From the NCBI GenBank assembly GCA_040437565.1, contig JBDOQK010000002.1, forward strand, positions 124,001 through 188,000: a stretch of DNA of 64,000 nucleotides, written 5' to 3'. The stretch comes from Albugo candida (taxonomy: Eukaryota > Oomycota > Peronosporomycetes > Albuginales). Both the position numbers and the translations under genes were made by a program. The notes beneath the pieces are model-generated. The model did not search any database and was not told where the DNA came from. It saw only the letters and a program-made list of their open reading frames with translations. Each line of letters begins with the position of its first letter. The stretch's first letter is position 1. Below, piece by piece: positions 36,360 to 48,893 of the stretch.

Positions 36360-37451
36360 ATGACCAGCTCAAGTGGAATCGCTAGTATACGATCGGTCCG
36401 AGACGCTAATGAAGCGAGGATTGCGGCGAAAAAGCTTGAGTTGGATACTAAAGCTATGGAAAGTCGACTATGTGCTGTAAGGCTGGCAGTTTTACACGAT
36501 CAACAGAAGCTAGAACTTGAACGCTCACAAAAGCACAATGGACACCGATGGAAGAGCTCAAGAAAGAATCGCCAAAAGCCAGAGTCGAAGATCGAAAGTA
36601 GAAATAGTACTGACAATCAAAACAATGAGAAAATTACAATGGCAAGCCAGCATCAGCCTAAACGAAACGTGCGGAAATGGGATCGATGTGACATCCAAAA
36701 GTGGCTTACTCGGATTGGAATGGAGGAATACGGCGCTGCTTTCGAGTTCAACAATGTGACGGGAGCTATACTACTCAAGTTGGAAGATCAAGATCTTATT
36801 TATTTAGGCGTGGAGACCTCATCGACGCGTGATCGAATGCTTAAAGCAATCAAAAAGCTTCGTAGCGGTAAGTCAATTGATGCAAAGACCACCGAGAACG
36901 TTAACTTTACGCAAAAGGAAACTCCGGATGACAAATCTTTGCTTATTCATTGGTCCCACACTACCCCAATGAGAGGAAACAGATCAGAAAATGCATTGGA
37001 GCAACAAGCGACCGTCAACGCGGCTGATGCTGTGGATGCACTGCACATGTCCAACATCAATGGGATATTACAATGGAAAGAACATGAAGGCGACACATTG
37101 TCGCAAGATAAATTTTGGAGCAATCCAGCGGACAAAGTCACGAACGGAGAGCTGAAGAAAGGTATCTTGAATGAAGAGAAGGAACATGAAGCTTTCCGTG
37201 CGGCTGTATCCGCATGGAGGACGGCCTCTCGATCGACAAATAACATCGAAAACGTTGTGCGTGAACGGAAGGAGAAAGAATGCTCAGCTATAGTCAGTAA
37301 GCAAAGCTGCTGGCAGTGTTACCGCTTGGGAACTACTGAATCAATGACACACGATTTAGACTTGAGCAAAGGATTTTGCAGCGTGACGTGCAGAAACCTA
37401 TACAAGAATGAATGTGCACGCTATCACGAGCGAATAGCGGAAAGTGAATGA
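36360..37451 (+). CDS. SAM-domain protein with C-terminal cysteine cluster
   Basis: An intact, apparently intronless gene of 363 residues. Residues about 14-60 are a charged, probably coiled-coil helix (EARIAAKKLELDTKAMESRL). Residues about 107-169 form a sterile alpha motif (WDRCDIQKWLTRIGMEEYG ... LKLEDQDLIYLGV ... RDRMLKAIKKL), a small helical domain used for protein-protein or RNA interaction. Residues 316-353 contain CWQC, then GFCSVTC and a further C, a likely zinc site. The middle is low in structure. The combination suggests an adaptor or scaffold, but no partner can be inferred. It is the only clearly intact gene between the transposon nests to its left and the Gypsy fossil to its right. 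The start chosen is the first Met of the frame. Confidence 0.85.
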   Translation: MTSSSGIASIRSVRDANEARIAAKKLELDTKAMESRLCAVRLAVLHDQQKLELERSQKHNGHRWKSSRKNRQKPESKIESRNSTDNQNNEKITMASQHQPKRNVRKWDRCDIQKWLTRIGMEEYGAAFEFNNVTGAILLKLEDQDLIYLGVETSSTRDRMLKAIKKLRSGKSIDAKTTENVNFTQKETPDDKSLLIHWSHTTPMRGNRSENALEQQATVNAADAVDALHMSNINGILQWKEHEGDTLSQDKFWSNPADKVTNGELKKGILNEEKEHEAFRAAVSAWRTASRSTNNIENVVRERKEKECSAIVSKQSCWQCYRLGTTESMTHDLDLSKGFCSVTCRNLYKNECARYHERIAESE

Positions 37452-39791
37452 AACGGTGCAGCGGAACCGTCTTGTCGCTAACAACTGTATTTGCAATTTA
37501 CAATATCCATTTCCACGAAGTGATGTTTCCGGCCTGAGGGGGGTCATCCGTCTTCGTTCTTCAAACATTGGTTATATAAGCCATTGAAATATAAATCTCA
37601 TCTGCTTGTAGGGCGAGACCACCTGCTGCAGTATTCGTATAGTTTGATTTCGACCGTTCTGTAGAATTTGCTACAATAGAATTGTTTCTTATTGATAGAG
37701 TTTTTTTAAACTGCTATGTCCGATTGCGTGGCATACTCATCTGCTGTGCTGAAGATAGACCCAAGTTCAGAACGGATGCTACAGAAGTACGTACTAAGGA
37801 AGACAATGAGAATTTTTTTATATGTAGACGAGTGGCTTCATAATTGCATTCCTCATTTTTAAACATTCATCAAACTTTTCTTTCAGATGTTTTTTAGTCT
37901 ATATTGTACGTATTTTGCATCTCGCAGTAGTGCATATGTACTGTACCATCCATCACTGAGAATTGTAAACGAATATCGCCACGTATTATATTTCTGGTAG
38001 CTACACAAAATTAAAATCTTATTTCTCTTCCCGAAGAATGCCTTGATGACATCAACAAGAAAAGTCTCTAGATACGCAATCATTGTAAGTGACTAAAATC
38101 GCATCATACTTCCACTATGGCAATATAGTAGCAAAACCTATCTAATGACTTTAGTGTCAGTGCGTCGAGAACCGAAATCGGAGGCATAGATCTGGATCAC
38201 ATGACATATTCTTGACGTTCATGCGAGCAACGTTGCGATTTCGGGTTGGGAACGCTTTTGAATGTGACTGCTCACGACAGAAATTGAAAATTGGCATCCG
38301 CAGGGGGTCAATTTCTTGAAAATGCGATTTCAGCTTCGCTGCAGCTTGTTAGCAACTCACGGCGTCTGTATCGTACATTCTTTTTTTTTTGCATACAAAA
38401 AATCAAAATTTCGTCTGTGTGACTGATAATATAGTAACGATCCTCTCGATTGCTAGAAAGATGCATTGCGTGACTCGGATTGCTAGCAATCGACGGAGAG
38501 CTGCATTAGACGTTGAAATTAGGTGTCTACAGCCAAGTTAAAACACATGGGAGAAATGACCTGTGCATCTCCGTAAGCAACTGTTCATGCCTAATTCAAT
38601 TTGGACTGGGTTCAAATGAAGTAGTAACTCTCCATTTTGCCGGGTACGTCCATCGAGTTGGATATCAACGAGGACACTCTCCCGACCCTATTGTATAGAA
38701 TTTCTTAGGTCAGTGAGCGAAAGGAAATTGACATCATGTTAGAGCGGTGTATTCCAAGATTTTTTAAAAAGGATGCTACAATTGTAAAAATGGTAATGTA
38801 TCATCTCCCTTGTCTTCAAATCAGGAGAAAACAAGAGCGCTTCTCGATTGCACTTAGATCGTTGCTAAAGCGACTATCAATAGCTATGTGCAAGTACTAG
38901 TTTGTGCTAGACATATGTCGGGTAAGCTCGATAGGAACTGGAAGCCTGTTGCCGGGTAATTGCCTTTATGTGATGGGATTAATTTCGAAGCAGATCTACC
39001 AAATTGAGATTAGCACATAAAAGCCTGATGGAGATCAAAGCCTCTACTTGAGATTGACATTTTCAAAGATTTCACATAGCCCATACAGCTTCCCTCCACC
39101 CCCAGCCTATCCCTCCTCTTAATAATGGTGGATAAAAATCTTCATGTATGGAGCATGGGCTAGCCCTTGACCCGTCTCCAAGACCATTGGATAACCAGTG
39201 AGTGCACTGGACTGATGCAACCGTCAAACCAGCAAATTGTTGTGCAACATACATCACATCATCAAATAGATGGACTACTGCTCGGCTTCTTCTGGCTTGG
39301 GCATGATCGATTGGTACAGTCCGATAACCATCCGCATCAAATGGGTTGATGAAGAGATTTTATGAATTAGCCGATAATATGATTTTTGAGATACAGAAAG
39401 GGCTCAGCCAGGACGTCTAGAAGCCTGCAACTTCATCAACGCGCGTGCTTGGAGCTTATTGAAGCAGTTGCAGAGCAAGGGTCAAACTCGTGATGACTCT
39501 ACATATATCTATAAATGTAGAAAAATGCGGCTTAATATAGTGCACAGCAGGTCTCTTCTCTCGTATGTGCTTTATTTGGTATATCCGGTTTCAAGTGCTT
39601 GCAACTGGGAGATCTTACGTCTTTGCCTCTATTAAAGCATATAAAGATAAAGCAGACCTAGTGTGCGTTGCTTCTTTGTTGCTTTATTCCTTACAAGTCC
39701 TTTTGTGAAGTCAAACAATGTACTCTTTATTTCGCATGCGTTTAAATCCCATACAGAAGTTTTAAGATGACTTCATGAGCGCCGCAGTAAA
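37452..39791. other. No recognisable gene
   Basis: Short frames only, for example 37883-38083 and 39072-39257 on the minus strand. A 14-bp palindrome (gattgctagcaatc) lies at 38479-38492. The region directly before the gap may include the missing 3' LTR of the Gypsy element, but I could not match it to the other end. Confidence 0.45.
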
Positions 39792-39891
39792 NNNNNNNNN
39801 NNNNNNNNNNNNNNNNNNNNNNNNNNNNNNNNNNNNNNNNNNNNNNNNNNNNNNNNNNNNNNNNNNNNNNNNNNNNNNNNNNNNNNNNNNN
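39792..39891. other. Assembly gap, 100 N
   Basis: Run of exactly 100 N at the 3' border of the Gypsy fossil, probably hiding its terminal repeat. Confidence 0.98.
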
Positions 39892-42800
39892 TCCATCTTA
39901 GGGTCGGATGCCATCCATCTTTTAAATTAACACCGGGATATCTTCCAGCAGAATGCTTGCAGGCTCCCAGCTATTTTCTGCAGCATTCAAACCGATCCAT
40001 TGAACTAGAACCTCCCACTGATATGTATATGAACTGATGTGGCACTCCAGAAACGTTTTCACCAAATGTCCACCATTTGCATACACCATGTAGTCTTGCG
40101 AACCTTGCGTAACACCCAAATCTCGCTGTAGAATTTCAATCTCGTGACATGCCGGATAATAGTAGCAAATGGTTCAACCAGCTCTTTTATGTCGCAAATC
40201 CACCTGTTTAAATTTTGCCCAATGTAACATGATCTTTTTTTTTGTCGCATAATATTCCAGATAGAACAAAATCCCCAATCTCAAAATTCTCGGGAGACAT
40301 GCCGTGCTTGTTTTTTCTACGTATGGCAGCATCATTTTTCTTCTTTTCCACGTCGGACACTCGTTGATGCATGCCGTCCAGCGTAGCTTGTAACGTCTCA
40401 ATGTGCTTCAGCTGCGTGTCATTAAGGCCCTGTTCCGTACACGAGAAAAACTGCGTTCCTCTTGGTGGCTGGTACACTACACTGATCGGATCCTGTCGCG
40501 GCAATCCATCAATGGGCCATGACCGGGGCAATTCCACCAAGCCTACTGGACAAAAGCTGATTCAACGTTTACTGACACAGGGACAGTAAATATGGCCAAT
40601 ATCCGATACTCTGTTTGCGCTCGCCCATGAGGGATGGCATGACTTTAAGCACCTGACGATTCATCACCTCCACCACTCCAATTACCTACGGGAAATATGT
40701 CGTGACGAATTAGTGTTTAGTGACCAGCATTTGTAATTTTACATGACTTCGTTTTTGATATGGGAGCCTTGATCCGCTACCCGCCATAGAACCACACTAT
40801 CGCTTAGAGCACCTGGACGGTCATCTTCGTGCTCGCCATTCTTGTTGGTATCAGTTCGCAGAATCCACTCATCGCATCTTGTGATACCAACACGTAACAG
40901 AGCCCATGCATGTTCAAGAAATCATATTGCAGTATTTCGTTCGGTTTGGTTACTCGTAGCGTTTCTTCATAATGTCTTGAACATATTACTCCTTTGCCAC
41001 CAAAAACACTGTAAGCATTTTGTCACAAACGCTCTCACATCTGACTTTATTGTCGTCCATGCGACATGTTCTTCTAGAATGCATAGTGTTGTAGCCATTC
41101 ACGATGGCCTGGAGCCAGCACGAGCTAGGATACCTAGCCTCTGTTGTAAGCTGATAGCTGCATCGGGTATCCATATGCGTTTTTTTTTCAACCCAAATGG
41201 ATCTCTCGACATCCTTTACCAGATCCTGATGGATAAAGTGTTTGCGCTCTTTTTGCTGTATCTCCCTGGTTTCATCCAAGAAATTCCATTCAAAATGTTC
41301 ATTTTCCAGCGGGGAGATATCTTCGACCATAGCTAATGCACAGCATCTTGGTGCTATTTGTTGACCACTTCATGCTTAGCTCTCCCCATCGTGATGATAA
41401 ACACCCCCGAACGTTTATGTCACCTGCCGCATGCTCGACTCTTTATCTAAATATTTGTATAACCATGGCCCAACGTTGTAGTTTTTGTCTGCTGTAGGTC
41501 GAGCAATAGAGCCCATCAGCACTATGTGGGTCGAAAATGATTCGTAAATTGCGGTGATCGGTGGATATATGGAAACCCTTTTCTCTAAACAACAGATTAT
41601 ACAATCTTTTGCATGTTTCCACTATCGCATATGCCTCCTTTTCAATCGCTGCCCACCTCAACATTGACATTTTGAAAGATCCACTCAGAAATGCCAATGG
41701 AAAATGACTTTCCTCTATTCTTTGTTTAGAGATTTACCCCGGAGCCATCTGCGTGATTATAGCGCCCTAATGGTCTTGCGATGCATCCTTAAATCCTGTG
41801 CCATCCCTGTATGGCTCGATATGTTGTTGTGCATCGAGTTTACAGGACATATATATTGGTGAAGTTCAGCTGTAGTCTCCGGAATTTCGAGTTCGCACAG
41901 ACCTTGAATTCTACTCGCGCAATGACTGACCCCTTTTTTTAGATTTTCTTTCCGCACCATATTGTGAAATAGGTGAGGAATACTCATTTCGCAGGTTTCA
42001 GTTTCACCCCTATATTCTTTGCACGCTGTAATACTATAAAGGATGAAATCCGTTTCGGCATACCCGAGAACATTATCTGACCATACTTTCACTCCCTTTC
42101 CTAATAGAGGCTTCATAACTTGTTTGGCCACCTGTTCTACGTAAGCCACTGCATCTGTTGATCCCATGATCACTCTATTCGCAGCAATAAGCCGTTCAGT
42201 GTTAGTACTCTAAAATCGTCTTTGTTGGTCTCATCCAGAGGTATTTGCTAATAGAAACGGAAACAATCCAACGAAAAATTACACGTTGCTCCTTCCAATT
42301 GAGCCAAGGCTACCTACAAATGCGTCATTGGGCACGCCATCGATACTGTTACTGCATTGATAGCACGTAAATCTGCTGTCATGAAATATTCCTCGACTGT
42401 TTTCTTTGCCACGATGCGAGGGGCACTTCCCCATAGTGAAGCTGGGTTTCTGTAAACCAAGTTGTGGTCCACCAGTTCCTCTAATTCTTTTTTGAATGAT
42501 CCCTGTGCAAAGGTGGGTATCGTCTAGACTTTGTCATGATAGGATTTGATCCTTCTTTTAGCTGTTCTCTAACAGGAGCAACTGCCACTGGAGCAAATTT
42601 TACCTAAAACACATCTTGAGATTTTTTAACAGTTCCGTCAGACGTTCTATCGAGTCTGGCTTTGCGCCTATCTTTTCTTCATCCCTCGACTTTTCTTCCA
42701 GTAGTTTTTGAGTTATTTCCCTATGACTGCTTATTTTCCCCACTTCTCGTGTATACAAATATGTCTCTTTTCATCGCTGATAATTTCCATGTCTCATAAA

Positions 42801-43056
42801 GCTTTTTTTCACGGCCGTGCAGAAACTTACACACAGGTGATTGGAGCGGTGTGGCTTCCTGCTCATTCCATATCATCTTTTTCCCCCTCGCTCCGTCCAA
42901 GATGGCTGCAACCGAGTCCTCCATTTTCTCCATCATTTTGCTTTCTAAACTCTGGGATAATAGTTTATCCTCTTCATTTACCAATGCTTCGAGCTTTCTC
43001 CAGGTAAGTGGTCCACCACTAGTTCTGAACTCGACGCAGTTCAGTAGTACCTAGGA

Positions 43057-43121
43057 CTGCAAATGGATACACTGGATCTGGATCTGGATCTTTTTTTCAG
43101 ATCCAGTGTATCCATTTGCAG
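43057..43121. repeat. Fold-back inverted repeat, 24-bp perfect arms, 17-bp spacer
   Basis: The arms at 43057-43080 and 43098-43121 are exact reverse complements, with weaker pairing outside. The right arm begins at exactly the base where the duplicated block beside the next gap begins. Confidence 0.9.
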
Positions 43122-43907
43122 CCCTAGTAGTACCATTCTTTTCACTCAAGATGGGATATTACCCAGGGTACTTATGTTTAGCGGCCGTTGCAGCTCCTTA
43201 TGCGCAGAAACGTCTGGAGGACAGGTATTACCGAATCTACTGATTTGATACGGCAATCCGAGCCTTAATGCAATAGCATTTTAACATTTCCTATTCCATC
43301 CATCGAAGCCTTGATCTCTCCGCTAGTTCCAAAAACCGACACTTTGCTCACTCGTATTTTAACCCTTCACAGTTTTTTCCACGGAAATCTTCCCTGATCC
43401 AAAAGCAACTCCGCTTCACCCGGTGCACATGACGGATAATTGCGAATAGAATNNNNNNNNNNNNNNNNNNNNNNNNNNNNNNNNNNNNNNNNNNNNNNNN
43501 NNNNNNNNNNNNNNNNNNNNNNNNNNNNNNNNNNNNNNNNNNNNNNNNNNNNCAGATCCAGTGTATCCATTTGCAGCCCTAGTAGTACCATTCTTTTCAC
43601 TCAAGATGGGATATTACCCAGGGTACTTATGTTTAGCGGCCGTTGCAGCTCCTTATGCGCAGAAACGTCTGGAGGACAGGTATTACCGAATCTACTGATT
43701 TGATACGGCAATCCGAGCCTTAATGCAATAGCATTTTAACATTTCCTATTCCATCCATCGAAGCCTTGATCTCTCCGCTAGTTCCAAAAACCGACACTTT
43801 GCTCACTCGTATTTTAACCCTTCACAGTTTTTTCCACGGAAATCTTCCCTGATCCAAAAGCAACTCCGCTTCACCCGGTGCACATGACGGATAATTGCGA
43901 ATAGAAT
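43098..43907. repeat. 355-bp direct duplication flanking a 100-N gap (assembly artefact)
   Basis: 43098-43452 is identical to 43553-43907, with the gap at 43453-43552. This is the third case of the same signature in the window. Confidence 0.95.
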
Positions 43908-44849
43908 GCTGCGTAGTATCACACTCCAGACACTTCTTCTTGGTGACCTGCTTGTACCAAAATCCAAAACTCTCTCATTCTTTACTTTTGGAAAATTTCT
44001 TCCTTCCTTCTTCGTATTGCTTCCGGCTCCCACTACATGAAACTTTTCAGCAGGTCCTGCCACAATTTGCACAACACCACAGAATTTCTCGTTTTCTTTT
44101 CATGTAGGTCCATCTCCAATTTTTTCACAACTTTGCGTTTGAACGCCGGTGGTTCCAAACATCAACGATCCACTTAGACATTCTTTTCGAATCCACCTGC
44201 TCCACGTACACCTGTCGACCGTGCTGGTTCAATATTCTGTAAACCATATTCCTCAATCGAGATATTCTCCAGTCGGCATCCATTAAGGTCATATCTAGCC
44301 TTATCCTCCGCATTTCTGCGTCTATTTTTGCTAAATCCACGCAATCGGGCTGTTTTGCTTCCCGAGAGTAAGTAATCCAGTCTTATTCGGTGATGTCCTT
44401 GGGATATTTATCCATCTCAAATCTCATGATCTGATCCCTTTGCCAAACGTCCACACAGGCTGTTACAAACGGCTTGTTCATGGTCATTTCTTTGAAGAGC
44501 AGCGTGTTTAAATATTTTTGATATTCCTTTGCAAATTTTCGCTTATCCTTGTACGTTTCCTTTTTGTAAATCAGGCGTCGTGGGAGTGGAGGCGCGTTTG
44601 TTATCCAACTTTCTACGGAAACGTCGTTCATTTCGATGTCTTCTGTCATCCTCCAAACACGTTCTTCGTTCAGCTCTCCAACGAACGGTCCAGTCGGGTC
44701 GAGTCATCGCAACCCTCGACCTTGTCGTTTTTCTTCTGCTCCTGGTACGATTCGTCTGAGTTCCTCTTACATGTCTTCGTTTGTGCTCATGATCTTCACA
44801 AATATCCAAGTATGTTTCATTTTGAACTTATTTAGAAGAAAACAAGTAA

Positions 44850-47201
44850 CAAACTAAAGTTAGCTGTGATATCTCGTTCACTCCTGAAGAAGTCTTCTCT
44901 CCTTCAACCGCCGACGGCTTCGGCGTTGTTTGTTTTGAGCCGAGGTTTTAATCGAAGTGTGTTATATTAACTCAGCTATTCTTAGCCTCTCAATTTTTTA
45001 TCCAATAGGATTGACTGCTGACAGTACTAAGGATATACTCAGATAATCCATCCGATTTAAGGTGTACCACCTAAAATCACATCATCATCACCAACAGTTT
45101 GACTCCGATGACCGCAAATCAAAAGTGTTTTACTTAAGATTCTCTCAGTACCGGTTTTTATGGAAAGATACTCGTGACCTAACCTTGGGATGGGTACCGG
45201 GCCCATCAAAGATGCAAAATCCAATTGCAAGTGCAGTATTTCTCTGTCAACTACCGACAAATAATTTGGCTTGTTCTACTTCCTTTTACTGTATAAAACT
45301 TCACGAATAGTTGTGCCTGAAGCTTGTTCGTTCAAGGACAGGATACTCAATTCACGAAGTTTTCTGGTATGCCTCTTTACAGTGAAATGTGTTGAGACAT
45401 TTCATTAGGGATTCGGCCCCTAATTGCATGTTCATGGAATCTAATACATTAGTACTCCATGCAGACTTGCTATCTCGTCACGTGTTATAGAGGAGCTATA
45501 GTCGCTATACTCGAAAAGTGATGACGGAGATGGCTCTAAATGTAAATGAAAATACTCTCCCTACCGGACCGGAGTTTATTTGATGCTTAAAATAACTGAT
45601 TCCTACTCGACATGTATCAATGTACAAACTATCATACTTTTATTAATGTAAATGGTGGAGATCAAATCGTTCCACTTGCTGCATTCACATTTCGTCCCAC
45701 GCTGTCCAGATTTAAGCTCACCTTTGAAAGCTAGTATTATCGCGATTTCTACATACATGGGTTGTACAATATGATTCCTTTATTCGGGCACATCACTTGA
45801 AAACTATCGGCGATCTTCTTCAGTGAGATTGGCACATCTGCCAATCTGCGCACTTTTGTAAATTTGCCGCAACCAGGCTTCTAGACGGAAAAGGAAGGCT
45901 ACTAATTTTCCTCGTTGACAACAACATATGACTGCTAAATGGCTCGGTAGCCTTAGTAGGGTTTAGATGATACGAGATAGGGAGGGGTCAGGTAACATCG
46001 AAAGTCGTCGGTCATTGATGAAGGTAAGTTTTGTGCTGAAGTGAAGGAGTACATCAGCTGGAAGCAATTTCACATTTTATCTCAATTCAAGCATAATTAA
46101 CATTTTTAATGCTCCTCAGTATAGCAAATGTTTTCTCAGCTAATTTTGTGCATCAACATCCAACATGAGTCCAGCATTGATCAAATCGCTTGCTGACGGA
46201 ATGCTACCGCATTACCGCACCAAGTTGCCTTTACATGGGTGTGAGCGATGTTACATCATCGTAATTGTTTTCTTATTTTTGAAACGCTGCTACAGAATGT
46301 GTAGGAATACATCACCAATTCTGATTTACATCACACAGAGATAATGCACTTTTCATCGCGGATGTGGATATTTGACAAAGTCACCTTCGAACGGTTTCCG
46401 AAGATCGGCTCCACTTAGCGTGTACTTTGTCTTTTAGCTAAATAATGGCATGTTCAGTGAGTTGCGCTTGAAAGTTATGCGATATCTTGCGTCCTGTATC
46501 AAACGTCACACCCATCAGCGCGAAAATTACCCATCCCACCAAGTTCGTACTTATCTTGATAGCACGCCAGAACCTTTTATTTAGCGCAAATTTTTTTTCT
46601 CAGCAATCACTAATAGCAGAGCATCTGGAAAGCATATTCTAATGTAATTCACTTTTGACTTTAACAACAAGAATACTCTCTGTCAATAATACATACGAAT
46701 CACAACGTCTGCAGGTGATGTACAGTTTACGGTTAATTATCGGGCAGATCTGGCTCCAGCCTCAACATCATAACGTATGATACTGGCAAGCCTTTTCATC
46801 CTCCTATTTCAACACGGAGCACATAACTTGTAACCTGACATCGCCAGTGCTTTTAAAGCTAGTAGAAAAAAGATGTGCGGTCAAATTATTGTGTATCCAA
46901 CCGGTGCCCCGCTGTCTAGTGTGTTCGAGTCAGATCACACCACTCGACTTCATATTCTAGCTGCATTCCCCTTCAAGCGGCACCTGTGACATCCAATATA
47001 TCCACTTTTGATGGCTCCAAATCAGCTCTGTCATTATCTGGCTCACCAACAATGACAGAGCAAAATCCAAGGATCGAAGCGCAATGAATCGTGGTCTTCT
47101 CACTTATTTCAATCGTTTTTTTTATAAAACTTTCTGGTGCATTCTTCGTGTTGCTGTAGCTGAGGCAGCTGTGCTCGGAAGTATCATCCTGACTTCATTT
47201 G
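44850..47201. other. No recognisable gene
   Basis: The region lies between the Gypsy fossil and the docking-complex gene. The part to about 45060 may include the 5' LTR of the Gypsy element. There are small frames at 45062-45310 (RFSQYRFLWKDTRDLTLGW) and 46874-46990 (starts MCGQIIVYPTG), with no known family. Confidence 0.45.
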
Positions 47202-48893
47202 CTACTTTTTTGCTCGACTTTTCCTTTTGGAGATATCAGTGATTTTATATGGTCGATCGTCATGTTCTTCCGTATCCGACTCTGTGAAGTCGTTGGCGGT
47301 CGGTGGACGAGGACGAAATTGTCCAACGCCTTGTGTCGTGCCTGCTTTGTTTGTACCCTCGGCTGATTTCTGACCTCGGAACTTTCTTGAAGAATCCATT
47401 AGGATCATCGCGTTCTGGCTGTTATAGTTTCCTGTAGTGATATTGTGCAGATTAACGAGCTCACCGACTCGATGCTCGATAAAGCCGAGAAGTTTGATGG
47501 TATTCTCTTCCGTGACACCACTGGACTGCAATTGTTGCAAAAAAGCTTCATCCGAAGTACCGATTTTATGCAAAATACTAAGCGCTCCGCTTTTCAAAAC
47601 TTCTGCAATTTCCGACGACTCAGCATATCGAGATTCAAAATGCAAAACTTTCTGCTTGGATTTCTCTATTTGGCCTTCAAGCTGCTGTTTTAGTCCCATA
47701 CGGTGTGCTTCAGTGCCTCCCGCTCCTTTGCATAGCTCCAACATGCTTTCCAAGCGATGATTCTCGATCTCAAGAGCCTCCATTTCAGCGTTAAGTTCGT
47801 TAATCATGTTAAAGAATGAAAAGTTTTGTTCTTCGGCGGCTGTAAGAGCTCTTGCTAGCTCTTCCGGGCTTTTCAAGCCTGTCTTTTTTTCGACTTTTGC
47901 TAGACCGATTTCGACCGTTCGAAGTCGCTCTGTTTGTCGGCCAAGTTCATTCTCCTTCTCAGCGATAAGCTGGCCGGTGGGAATAGTGTCATTGCGCCCC
48001 GTTATGGAACGCGACGAGGTATTTTCGTAATCAGTGCTTATCGCATTCTCTTTGTATGCTTGATTCGAGAAGACAGCTTGCTGCTCCTGATTCAACCTCG
48101 TCGGACTTTTTTTCAGCTTCATTTTGGTCAATTCAGGGATAATATTTCTGGTCTGCTCTATTTCCGCCTTGCGTTCGCTCCAGCTGAATTGGAAATCGCG
48201 AATCTCTTCTAGCTTTTGTTGCTCTAGTGCTTCTACTTGACGATTGGCGCGATCTCGAGCTTCATAGGCGCTTTGTATAGCTGACGTGAGCTTGGATGTC
48301 TCACTTTGTTTCTGGTTTGCTTCCCGTTCCAGTTTCACTTGTATGCTGTGCTGTTGTACTTTTTCACGACGAAGTGATTGAATTGTGTCGCGCATTTTCC
48401 GATTGGAGTTGCACTACAATCAAAGTATCATAACTGATCGCTGCTTCACGATCTAATGACGTACCATATCGTTATAGCGAACGATGAGTTTGTCCAATCG
48501 ATTCTCTAGTATTGGGATCCCACGGCCCTGCGTTATACTTGTGGTCGCATTATCACTACTTTTTGCAGTATCCTTGTCCAAACTACAATTTTTCTTGAGC
48601 AGTATGGGAGCTTGAGTAGAGCTTTTGGAAAGTTTGACTTTTGCTTCCTTATGCATTGCCTGCAGACGTGTGATACATGCATCCAAATCCGCATTTCGAC
48701 GCTTCTCGAAATCTAGTTTCTTTGCGTAATTATCGCCTTGCTGCATCACTGAATGCAATCGATCCCGAAAAAACGGACTGTCGAGTTTGGTTGGCGATTT
48801 CAGCTTTCCATCCGACAACAAAAAACGAGGATTTTTCGATCTAGCCGTATTATTTGCTATACTGCCACGGGGTGTCTGGATACCACTACTCAT
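47202..48893 (-). CDS. Outer dynein arm docking complex-like coiled-coil protein (ODAD1/CCDC63 family), two exons
   Basis: Predicted 546 residues, almost entirely coiled coil. Exon 1 is 48893-48465 and exon 2 is 48413-47202. The 51-nt intron 48414-48464 begins GTACGT and ends TTGTAG, and its removal is phase 0. The junction creates LIVRYNDM-CNSNRKMRDTI, matching the family signature in which a (K/R)YN segment is followed by a short linker and LRxxIxxLRRE. The next stretch, IQSLRREKVQQHSIQVKLER, also fits. Family members (ODA1/DC2 of algae, CCDC114 and CCDC63 of animals) anchor outer dynein arms to axonemal doublet microtubules, so it would act in the zoospore flagellum. The C-terminal 60 residues are charged and non-coiled (EHDDRPYKITDISKRKSRAKK). 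It is divergent from the UFD2 gene. Confidence 0.75.

Larger units (their letters stand above)
39892..44810 (-). mobile_element. Gypsy LTR retrotransposon fossil with chromodomain (chromovirus type)
   Basis: A broken minus-strand Ty3/Gypsy element with many breaks. Parts in transcription order are: gag about 44809-44125; protease region about 43000-42720; reverse transcriptase about 42640-41757; RNase H about 41697-41443; integrase with N-terminal zinc region about 41330-40986; integrase C-terminal part about 40540-40208; chromodomain about 40119-39922 (WEVLVQWIGLNAAENSWEPA). RT before integrase is diagnostic of Gypsy, and a C-terminal chromodomain marks the chromovirus branch, whose chromodomain guides insertion to particular chromatin. 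LTRs could not be identified; one end runs into a gap and the other fades after 44860. Age cannot be estimated without LTRs, but the decay is advanced. Confidence 0.85.

Noticed and set aside
46874-46990. 38-residue frame starting MCGQIIVYPTG
   Set aside because: Too short, no family recognised, no upstream signal.
47083-47241. Small plus-strand frame with a hydrophobic stretch
   Set aside because: It overlaps the antisense end of the docking-complex gene and has no independent support.
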